Shown: one piece after another, positions 1 through 7,047 of the stretch
Position numbering within the stretch: position 1 is the first letter of the stretch
How the letters are laid out: the number at the start of each line of letters is the position of its first letter
Source of the DNA: CAYRES01 sp964423425
Lineage (GTDB): Bacteria > Actinomycetota > Thermoleophilia > RBG-16-64-13
Direction: 5' to 3'
Assembly (NCBI GenBank): GCA_964423425.1
Contig: CAYRES010000006.1
Span: 124,001-188,000 of the forward strand
DNA: 64,000 bases
Notes under the pieces: generated by a model
What the model was told of the DNA's origin: nothing
Databases searched by the model: none
What the model saw: the letters and a program-made list of their open reading frames with translations, nothing else
Made by a program: the position numbers and the translations under genes

Positions 1-57
1 CGCCGGCCATCGCTTACGAGCACGAGTGGCGTGCCGACGTGGCCCGATGACACTTGG

Positions 58-85
58 TTGACAGATATGAGTCTCTTGCTATAAG
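58..85 (+). promoter_or_regulatory. sigma70-type promoter of clpB
   Basis: A perfect -35 box TTGACA (58-63) is followed after 16 bases by TATAAG (80-85), about 95 bases before the clpB start. I looked for the CIRCE element and for an HspR HAIR repeat (CTTGAGT-N7-ACTCAAG) and saw neither, so heat control, if any, is not visible here. A short open tail ending in TGA at 48-50 may be the 3' end of an upstream gene, but it is too short to name. Confidence 0.6.
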
Positions 86-179
86 ATTTTATGAGTACCA
101 ATATATGGACCCATGATCGCCGACCACGTGTAGCCTTTCGCGGATAGGGCCCGGCCAGCGTAGAGGAGACGCTCGCATC

Positions 180-2765
180 ATGCAATTCGACAAGTTCACA
201 GTGAAGGCCCAAGAAGCCTTGGCGGCAGCCCAACAAGAGGCCGCCTCACGCAGTCATCCCCAAATCGAGCCCGAACATCTGCTCGCGGGCATGCTCGATC
301 AAGAGGGCGGCCTCACCCCTTCGGTTCTCGAACGTATCGGCGTGGACGTGCGCATAATACGCGGCGAACTGGAGGCCCGCCTGCAACGTTTCAGCCAGGT
401 GTCGGGTTCGTCACAGCTCTCACTCAGCCCCCAGCTCCGCGATGTTCTCGAGACGGCAGAGACCGAGGCGGAGGGTATGGGTGACACGTACGTGTCCTCG
501 GAACATGTGCTCATGGCCCTCACTGAGAAGGGGGGCTTCGCTGCCGAGCTCCTTCAGAACCACGGGGTAGACCGGGCGGCCGTGCTCGCCGTCCTCAAGG
601 ATCTGCGCGGATCGCAGCGAGCGGAGGACCCGAATGCCGAAGAGAAGTATGAAGCCCTGAAGCGCTTCGGCCGCGACCTCACCGACCTTGCCGCCCGGGG
701 CAAGCTCGACCCTGTCATCGGCCGGGACGAGGAGATCAGGCGGGTCATCCAGGTTCTCTCCCGCCGAACGAAGAACAACCCGGTTCTCATCGGGGAGCCC
801 GGCGTGGGCAAGACCGCCATCGTGGAAGGCCTTGCCCAACGCGTCGTCTCCGGGGACGTGCCCGAAGGCCTCAAGAACAAGCGGGTCATCGGGCTTGACA
901 TCGGCGCCTTGGTGGCCGGAGCCAAGTACCGGGGCGAATTCGAGGAGCGCCTGAAGGCCGTACTGCAAGAGATTGCGGGTTCCGAGGGCCAGATCATCAC
1001 CTTCATCGACGAGATGCACACTCTTGTGGGTGCAGGTGCCGCCGAAGGTGCGGTTGACGCCTCCAACATGTTGAAGCCTATGCTGGCCCGCGGTGAGCTG
1101 CGCGTGGTCGGGGCCACCACCCTCGATGAGTACCGGAAGTACGTGGAGAAGGACGCCGCACTCGAACGGCGCTTCCAGCCCGTACTGGTGGGCGAACCTT
1201 CAGTGGAAGACACCATCGCCATCCTGCGAGGGCTCAAAGAGCGTTACGAGGTACACCACGGCGTGCGCATCCAGGACTCGGCCTTGGTGGCCGCCGCCGT
1301 TCTCTCCGACCGCTATATCGCCGACCGCTTCCTCCCCGACAAGGCTATCGACCTGGTTGACGAGGCGGCGAGCCGGCTCCGCATCGAGATCGACTCCATG
1401 CCCACAGAGATCGATGTGGTGGACCGGCGCATGCAACAGCTGGAAATCGAGCGTCACGCCCTCTCCAAAGAGACCGATCCGGCCTCGGTGGAGCGCCGGG
1501 AAGCACTGGAGACGGAACTCGCCGAGCTGAGAGAGCAATCGGCCGGCATGAAGGCCCATTGGGAGTCGGAGAAGGAAGCCATCGGACGGATTCGCTCCCT
1601 GAAGGAACAGGCCGAAGAGGCCAAGGCCCAAGCCGAGCGGGCCGAGCGAGAGACCAACCTGCAGAAAGCGGCGGAACTCCGCTACGGGCTCATTCCCGAA
1701 CTGGAACGCCAGCTTTCCACCGAGAACGAGCGCTTGGTGCAGCTCCAGAACACTCAGAAGATGCTGAAGGAAGAAGTGGAGGACGAAGACATCGCCGAAG
1801 TGGTGGGCAACTGGACCGGCATCCCGGTCAGCCGTCTCATGGAGGGTGAGGTGGAGAAACTCATCCACATGGAGGAGAGGCTGCACCGGCGGGTGGTCGG
1901 CCAAGACGAAGCCCTCGAAGCGGTGTCAAACGCCTTGCGCCGTGCGCGCAGCGGACTGCAGGACCCCAACCGGCCCATCGGAAGCTTCATCTTCTTGGGA
2001 CCCACCGGAGTGGGTAAGACCGAGCTCGCGCGGGCGCTCGCGGAGTTCATGTTCGATGACGAGAAGGCCATCGTGCGCGTCGACATGAGCGAGTTCATGG
2101 AGAAGCATTCGGTAGCCCGTCTCATCGGTGCCCCTCCCGGCTACGTGGGCTATGAAGAGGGCGGCTATCTCACCGAAGCGGTCCGGCGGCGCCCCTACAG
2201 CGTGGTGCTCCTCGATGAGATCGAGAAGGCCCACCCTGAGGTGTTCAATGTCCTGCTCCAGATACTGGACGAGGGCCGGCTGACGGACGGCCACGGACGT
2301 ACGGTAGGATTCACCAACACCGTGGTGATCATGACCTCGAACATCGGCAGCCAGTGGATCCTCGACCTCGAGCTCGGCGAGGCCCAGATCGAGGCACGGG
2401 TCATGGACGCCATGCGCGTGGCCTTCAAACCCGAGTTTCTGAACCGCGTCGACGACATCGTGATCTTCCACCGCCTCACCCTCGACGACATCAAACAGAT
2501 AGTTGAGATACAGCTGATTCAACTGCGGGAGCGGTTGGCGGCTCGAGGCATCACCCTCACCATCGCCGATTCGGCGAAGACCTACCTCTCTCAACAGGGC
2601 TATGACCCCGCCTACGGAGCGCGGCCCCTCAAGCGTCTCATACAGCGTGAGATCCAGGACCGGATCGCGCTGGCCCTCCTCAAGGGAGAGTTCAAGGACG
2701 GGGACACCATCCTCGTCGAGGAGCAGAACCTGGAGCTGGTGTTCACCCGGGTCGAGAGGGAGTGA
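180..2765 (+). CDS. clpB: ATP-dependent chaperone ClpB
   Basis: This is the ClpB/Hsp104 disaggregase, a cytosolic AAA+ hexamer that works with DnaK to rescue aggregated proteins. At 861 residues it has normal family length. The N-terminal Clp repeat domain (about 1-145) is followed by the first AAA+ module with Walker A GEPGVGKT (205-212), the coiled-coil middle domain (about 400-530) that separates ClpB from ClpA and ClpC, the second AAA+ module with Walker A GPTGVGKT (607-614), and the C-terminal D2-small domain. A GAGGAG-type ribosome site precedes the ATG. The gene is monocistronic, between its own promoter and a strong hairpin. No dnaK, grpE or hspR is visible in the window. Confidence 0.98.
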   Translation: MQFDKFTVKAQEALAAAQQEAASRSHPQIEPEHLLAGMLDQEGGLTPSVLERIGVDVRIIRGELEARLQRFSQVSGSSQLSLSPQLRDVLETAETEAEGMGDTYVSSEHVLMALTEKGGFAAELLQNHGVDRAAVLAVLKDLRGSQRAEDPNAEEKYEALKRFGRDLTDLAARGKLDPVIGRDEEIRRVIQVLSRRTKNNPVLIGEPGVGKTAIVEGLAQRVVSGDVPEGLKNKRVIGLDIGALVAGAKYRGEFEERLKAVLQEIAGSEGQIITFIDEMHTLVGAGAAEGAVDASNMLKPMLARGELRVVGATTLDEYRKYVEKDAALERRFQPVLVGEPSVEDTIAILRGLKERYEVHHGVRIQDSALVAAAVLSDRYIADRFLPDKAIDLVDEAASRLRIEIDSMPTEIDVVDRRMQQLEIERHALSKETDPASVERREALETELAELREQSAGMKAHWESEKEAIGRIRSLKEQAEEAKAQAERAERETNLQKAAELRYGLIPELERQLSTENERLVQLQNTQKMLKEEVEDEDIAEVVGNWTGIPVSRLMEGEVEKLIHMEERLHRRVVGQDEALEAVSNALRRARSGLQDPNRPIGSFIFLGPTGVGKTELARALAEFMFDDEKAIVRVDMSEFMEKHSVARLIGAPPGYVGYEEGGYLTEAVRRRPYSVVLLDEIEKAHPEVFNVLLQILDEGRLTDGHGRTVGFTNTVVIMTSNIGSQWILDLELGEAQIEARVMDAMRVAFKPEFLNRVDDIVIFHRLTLDDIKQIVEIQLIQLRERLAARGITLTIADSAKTYLSQQGYDPAYGARPLKRLIQREIQDRIALALLKGEFKDGDTILVEEQNLELVFTRVERE

Positions 2766-2771
2766 TCCGGA

Positions 2772-2815
2772 GGGCTGGGGCTGCGGGGAGCTGCTGCTCC
2801 CCGCAGCCCCAGCCC
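2772..2815. terminator. bidirectional terminator hairpin between clpB and the EamA gene
   Basis: A perfect 19-bp inverted repeat (arms 2772-2790 and 2797-2815, 6-base loop CTGCTG) sits 7 bases after the clpB stop and 5 bases before the stop of the convergent transporter gene. There is no clear T-tract on either strand, so it may block transcription mainly by stem stability. Confidence 0.75.
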
Positions 2816-2819
2816 TACC

Positions 2820-3920
2820 CTATTCCAGCCGCATCTCCACGTCGGCCGCCTCACCGAGGGCCTCAACGGGCGGTAGCCCGGCGCAACGCCGTCGCTCACG
2901 GGCCCGGGCCATCCGGGGGCCCACCTCTGCAACCGCCATGGCCGTCACGATGAGAACGGCTCCTATGGCACGTATGAAGTTCCATTGATCGCCGGCGAGC
3001 AGATAGCCGAAAAGACCCGCGAACACCGGCTCGAAGGTGAGAATGATCGCTGTCTGGGTGGGCGGGGCGTGTCTCTGTGCGAATGTCTGTATGAAGAAAG
3101 CGCCGGTCGAAGCCAAGAGCGCCGTGATGACGAGTGCCCAGATAACCTCGGTGGAGCGGGGGAGTTGGAGCGCGGGGATGACGCCGGCGAGCGAAAAGAT
3201 CACCGACAAGGTCCCGGTGATGAGCGTGACGGTACCGAGCTGGACGGCCGTCAGGAGCACCACATCCATGCGCCCCGCATACCGGTGGGTGGCCAGGATG
3301 TGTGCCGCAAAGGCCGCCGCACACAAGAGAACCAGGCCGTCACCGGCCAGCTTGAGCTCTGCCGTACCTCCGGACAGAAGCAGCAGCCCCACGGCGGCGA
3401 GAACCACACCCAGCCAGGCGAAGCGCGAGGGCCGGACGCGGAGGACCACAGCCTGAAGCAGGGGCACGAACACCACGAAGAGACCGGTGATGAAGCCGGC
3501 GTTGGAGGCCGACGTCCGCTCCAGACCGACAGTCTGGAACACGTACCCGGCAGAGAGGAAAATACCCATGACCGCTCCGCTGCGCAGATGGAGCGGCAAT
3601 CGCCCGGCCCAGCCCTTCCGCCGAAGAAGCACCACGGGCACGATCGCGAGCGTCGCAAGCGCGAAGCGCAGAGCCAGGAAGGGAAGAGTCGGGTACTGAG
3701 CCACTGCATCTTTGACCAGGACGAAGGTCCACCCCCACACGGCGGCCACGCCCACGAGCAGCACCTCGGCGAGTGCACGGAGGCGGCGGGGCGACCGGCC
3801 AGCGGGGCCGGGCACATGTTGGCCACCCCCCACGAACGAAGCCGCAACCGCCTTCACCTCACCCTCCCCGGGAGGCGGCACTGAGGCGAGAGCGTACGGT
3901 TCTTCAGGAGGTGTGGTCAT
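2820..3920 (-). CDS. EamA/DMT-family transporter
   Basis: This is an integral membrane protein of the drug/metabolite transporter superfamily (EamA, RhaT/RarD-like), probably a metabolite exporter; the substrate cannot be read from sequence. Two EamA repeats of about five helices each are visible, the first opening at AVWGWTFVLVKDAV (about residue 59). The 366-residue form has a long polar N-terminus before the first helix. An internal GTG at 3857, preceded by a good GGGGAGGGTGAG site, is a likely alternative start, because no ribosome site precedes the upstream ATG. The gene stands alone, convergent with clpB and divergent from rlmD. Confidence 0.88.
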   Translation of the reverse strand: MTTPPEEPYALASVPPPGEGEVKAVAASFVGGGQHVPGPAGRSPRRLRALAEVLLVGVAAVWGWTFVLVKDAVAQYPTLPFLALRFALATLAIVPVVLLRRKGWAGRLPLHLRSGAVMGIFLSAGYVFQTVGLERTSASNAGFITGLFVVFVPLLQAVVLRVRPSRFAWLGVVLAAVGLLLLSGGTAELKLAGDGLVLLCAAAFAAHILATHRYAGRMDVVLLTAVQLGTVTLITGTLSVIFSLAGVIPALQLPRSTEVIWALVITALLASTGAFFIQTFAQRHAPPTQTAIILTFEPVFAGLFGYLLAGDQWNFIRAIGAVLIVTAMAVAEVGPRMARARERRRCAGLPPVEALGEAADVEMRLE

Positions 3921-3992
3921 GGTCGCTGTGGGTGACGGTCAGGTGCGCTGCACAAGGATGGGCGGCCCCGCAGCATAGCACAAGGCCATCCG

Positions 3993-4021
3993 TGGAACTG
4001 CCCCCGTACCGCAGCTATACT
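3993..4021 (+). promoter_or_regulatory. possible promoter of rlmD
   Basis: TATACT (4016-4021) makes a good -10 box, with a weak TGGAAC at 3993-3998 in the -35 place (17-base spacer). It lies in the 184-base divergent spacer between the EamA gene and rlmD. The -35 match is only 3 of 6, so confidence is modest. Confidence 0.35.
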
Positions 4022-4104
4022 CTATCGGGCCGAGGTAGGGCCCGCACCTCGACGGAGACCCGCCCCACCGGGCCCCGGCCCCTCACGGACAAAGGACTTC
4101 ACCC

Positions 4105-5496
4105 ATGCCCGAGCCCCGGCCTGGCCACACCGTCACTCTCGACATAGACAACCTCGCATTCGGCGGGCAGGGAATCGGCCGCCTGGATGGAGGCCTGGTG
4201 GTGTTCGTTCCCGGCGCTGTTCCGGGAGATCGGATCGAGGCACGCATCACCCGTAAGCGCAGGCGGTACGCCGAGGCGGCGTTGGTCCGGGTCATCGAGA
4301 ACTCGGTCGACCGTACCGACCCCACCTGTCCGGCCTTCGGCATCTGCGGCGGGTGCGCATGGCAGAACCTCGACTATCGGGTACAGCTCAGCTACAAGCA
4401 ACAGCAGGTCGCGGAATCACTGGAACGGCTCGGCGGTCTGAAAGACTTCGCGCTCCTCCCCATCGTCCCCGCCGACCGCCTCTTCCACTATCGCAACAAG
4501 GTCGAGTTCTCCGTGGGCCTCGATGAGAGCGGAATGCCGGCGGTCGGTTTCCACCCCCGGGGCCGCTGGGATGTGGTGCTTCCTGTATCCGACTGCCTGC
4601 TCGCAGCGGCCGCCGCCAACACCGTGCGCGCCGTGGTCCACGACCATCTCGTCGATTCATCCCTCACGGCGTGGGACGCCCGCGCCCGCTCAGGCCTTCT
4701 GCGCCAAGTGATGGTGCGGACGGGGCATCACACGGGCGAGGTGCTCGTGACCCTCGCTCTCACGGAGCCTGAACCTCATGCTGTCGCCGAGTTGGTGAAG
4801 CAGCTCGGTGCGGAAGTTCCCGGCTTGGTGGGTGTCGCACTCGCGGTGATTCCCGCCGAGCGCGCCGCTGCCCCTCCCGGCGAGCACCACCTCCTCACGG
4901 GCCGCGACTTCATCTACGAGACTCTGGGGAGCCTACGCCTCAAGATTTCAGCGGGAGCCTTCTTCCAAACCAATACCACCATGGCCCACATCCTGTACGA
5001 CACTGCGCTTCGCCAGGCGGCCCTCTCCGGTACTGAGACCGTCTGGGACCTCTACTCGGGCATCGGCTCTATCGCCCTCTACCTGGCGGGCTCCGCCCGC
5101 CGTGTTCTCGGAGTCGAGGTGGTGGAGACAGCGGTCGATGACGCCCGCGAGAACGCCCGCGCCAACCGGGTCGAGAACGTCGAGTTCCTTACCGGAAACG
5201 CCCGCGTGGTTCTGAAAGAGTTGCTGGAGGGGCGAACGGCCGCCAAGATCGGCCCTCCCGACGTCGTCGTTGTCGACCCTCCGCGGGGCGGTCTCGCCAA
5301 CAAGGTGGTCGCCCGCACGGCCCTTGCCGCTCCGGGCCGGGTGGTATACGTGTCCTGCAACCCCACCACCCTGGCCCCCAACCTGGCGCTCTTCGCCGAG
5401 TCAAGCTACACCCCGGTCAGCGTGACACCAGTGGACATGTTCCCCCACACGCCCCACATCGAGGCCGTAGCGGTTCTGCAAAGGCGGCCGGCCTGA
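4105..5496 (+). CDS. rlmD: 23S rRNA (uracil-5-)-methyltransferase, RlmD/RumA family
   Basis: SAM-dependent enzyme that makes 5-methyluridine in 23S rRNA (or tRNA; RlmC, RlmD and TrmA-type proteins are hard to separate by eye). An N-terminal TRAM RNA-binding domain (about 8-60) is followed by [4Fe-4S] ligands C75, C81 and C84 in CPAFGICGGC. The C-terminal methyltransferase shows YSGIG (SAM binding), DPPRGG, and the catalytic cysteine region VSCNPTTLAPNL. At 463 residues it has full family length. AAAGGA lies before the ATG. The downstream spacer carries short tandem repeats. Confidence 0.93.
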   Translation: MPEPRPGHTVTLDIDNLAFGGQGIGRLDGGLVVFVPGAVPGDRIEARITRKRRRYAEAALVRVIENSVDRTDPTCPAFGICGGCAWQNLDYRVQLSYKQQQVAESLERLGGLKDFALLPIVPADRLFHYRNKVEFSVGLDESGMPAVGFHPRGRWDVVLPVSDCLLAAAAANTVRAVVHDHLVDSSLTAWDARARSGLLRQVMVRTGHHTGEVLVTLALTEPEPHAVAELVKQLGAEVPGLVGVALAVIPAERAAAPPGEHHLLTGRDFIYETLGSLRLKISAGAFFQTNTTMAHILYDTALRQAALSGTETVWDLYSGIGSIALYLAGSARRVLGVEVVETAVDDARENARANRVENVEFLTGNARVVLKELLEGRTAAKIGPPDVVVVDPPRGGLANKVVARTALAAPGRVVYVSCNPTTLAPNLALFAESSYTPVSVTPVDMFPHTPHIEAVAVLQRRPA

Positions 5497-5502
5497 GGGA
5501 AC

Positions 5503-5541
5503 GGGCCACCTCCCCGGGCCACCTCCCTGGGCCACCTCCTG
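5503..5541. repeat. three tandem copies of a 13-base repeat after rlmD
   Basis: The unit GGGCCACCTCCCC is repeated at 5503-5515, 5516-5528 and 5529-5541 with one to two changes per copy. It starts 7 bases after the rlmD stop codon and fills most of the spacer before the convergent membrane-protein gene. Similar short arrays, with different units, follow other stop codons in this window. Confidence 0.75.
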
Positions 5542-5586
5542 GGGCAGCCATATCCCGACTCACCGCCCGCGGCGCTCGGGTGCGCG

Positions 5587-6363
5587 CTACCGCTCGTGGC
5601 ACGTGGTATCGGAACGGATGAAGCGATCAGCATTGACCAGTATGAATGCCAGGCACAGCAAGGGAAGCGCGGGCAGGGCGCGGTCAAGAATCGCAGCCGC
5701 CACCACCGTTGCCAGCACTCCCGCGAGCATCGCCGCCAAAGAGGCACGGGCATGAAGTCCGCACCGCCGGCTCCCGGCCACGAACAATGCCAAGAACAGG
5801 AAGTCGCTCACCCCAAGGCCGAAACCGGCTCTGTCTGAGCCGAGGGAGGGGAACTGCACCAACAAGAAATCGAGCGTTCTCGGCGCATGCTCGACGACCA
5901 GCCGGGTGGGTCCGCGAAACACGCTGTAGAGATCAACCACCAACGCCACTACAGCGCCGACAAGCAGCCAGCGTCTGTAGAGGAACTGCCGGCCGAGCAG
6001 CGTGCCCGCCGTGGCCCCGGCAAGCACCTTGAAGGGTGCCGCCGGAGTCTGAAGACCAGGAAGGGAGAATCCTACGGCCACCAGCACACCGACGGCGAGT
6101 CCCAAGGCAAGTGCCTCTCCCCCGAAGGGCCGGGTCGCGATGAGCCATACGGGCAGCGCGGCTGGGAGAAGACAGAGGGCGAAACCCGCAACTGCGTCGA
6201 CCTGCTCTTTGCCGAGCGAGGGGAGCATACCGACTCCAAGCGCAAGGGGCCACAAGAAAAGGAGGGAGGCGACTACGAGAAGAGACCCGCGCACCCCGGC
6301 GGGGCCGCCTGCCCTGAGCGAACCGGCAGCGCTAGTAGGGAGGTTCGTCTTTGAACCAGTCAC
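5587..6363 (-). CDS. presenilin-like (GxGD-type) intramembrane aspartyl protease candidate
   Basis: This is a multi-pass membrane protein, 258 residues from the GTG at 6363. The C-terminal half matches the presenilin signature in order. A membrane helix carries VVDLYSVFRGPTRLVVE (D144; compare the presenilin YD motif followed by GPxRxLVE). A second helix carries LGVSDFLF (D187; compare LGLGDFIF). A final helix opens with ALPALP (PALP at 231-234). About eight hydrophobic segments are visible. Presenilins and signal peptide peptidases (MEROPS family A22) cleave substrates within the membrane. Differences here are Val before the first Asp and Ser in place of the second Gly of GxGD. The start overlaps the glycosylase gene by about 30 bases, suggesting coupling. 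The GTG is chosen because the upstream ATG would overlap by about 80. Activity is inferred, not shown. Confidence 0.75.
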   Translation of the reverse strand: MTGSKTNLPTSAAGSLRAGGPAGVRGSLLVVASLLFLWPLALGVGMLPSLGKEQVDAVAGFALCLLPAALPVWLIATRPFGGEALALGLAVGVLVAVGFSLPGLQTPAAPFKVLAGATAGTLLGRQFLYRRWLLVGAVVALVVDLYSVFRGPTRLVVEHAPRTLDFLLVQFPSLGSDRAGFGLGVSDFLFLALFVAGSRRCGLHARASLAAMLAGVLATVVAAAILDRALPALPLLCLAFILVNADRFIRSDTTCHER

Positions 6364-6976
6364 CGAGCGCCCTGAAAGCACGCCAGAACGACTGCTTCGC
6401 CCCGCGGTCATCAAGGGAATCGTCGACGTCGGGAACGGCCAAGGCGCGGCAGAAAGAGGTGAACTCCTGCACCTCGCCCGGCCGCCACGACAGCAGCTGC
6501 ATGCCCGTAGTCAGGTGGCGGTTCAAGACATCGAGCGTGGCCTCACCCATCACCACCACGATCTTGGGCTGGGTGATGCGTAACTCCTCGATGAAGTAGC
6601 GAGGGCAGTTCTCTTCAGCCTCCTCCGGCGGCACGTTGGCGCACTTCACCATGTTGGTGCCGTAGAGCATGAGCGGGTCGATACTCAGGCGCTCTACACT
6701 GCGCAACACAGCAGCGCCCGAGCGCCCGAAGAACGACACCCCTTCACTGACTTCGAGATAACGGGGCTGATACTTGACCAAGACGATGTCGGCCAACGGA
6801 TGGCCGGACCCCACCGTGGGAGCGAACTCCCCTCTCGTGCACAACCTGCACTGAGACACCCGCCGGTTGAGGTCGTTGCTCTCAAAGATAGCCCGCTCTT
6901 CGAGCCTGCGATACACATCGTTGAGCGGGGCTTCGTCGGTGATCTCTTCGTGCTGCTTTCTCGGGCTCGTATGCAT
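6332..6976 (-). CDS. uracil-DNA glycosylase superfamily protein, family-4-like variant
   Basis: A 214-residue protein with the family-4 UDG layout. It has four cysteines that can hold a 4Fe-4S cluster (C43, C46, C112, C124), the EGVSFFGRSG loop (79-88), and the NMVKCANVPP segment (108-117). The usual first motif GEAPG is replaced by VKYQP (67-71), and the usual HPS motif by VPD (181-183). It may therefore excise another damaged base, or have lost glycosylase activity. Its 3' end overlaps the presenilin-like gene. An AAGAAGAGG site lies very close to the ATG, and a TATACT -10-like box lies further upstream. Confidence 0.85.
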   Translation of the reverse strand: MHTSPRKQHEEITDEAPLNDVYRRLEERAIFESNDLNRRVSQCRLCTRGEFAPTVGSGHPLADIVLVKYQPRYLEVSEGVSFFGRSGAAVLRSVERLSIDPLMLYGTNMVKCANVPPEEAEENCPRYFIEELRITQPKIVVVMGEATLDVLNRHLTTGMQLLSWRPGEVQEFTSFCRALAVPDVDDSLDDRGAKQSFWRAFRALGDWFKDEPPY

Positions 6977-7047
6977 GCCTCTTCTTTCGCGAACTGATCG
7001 CCGGGTAAGAGTATATTGGCCGACCGGGACGGAATTCCTCCGGAACC

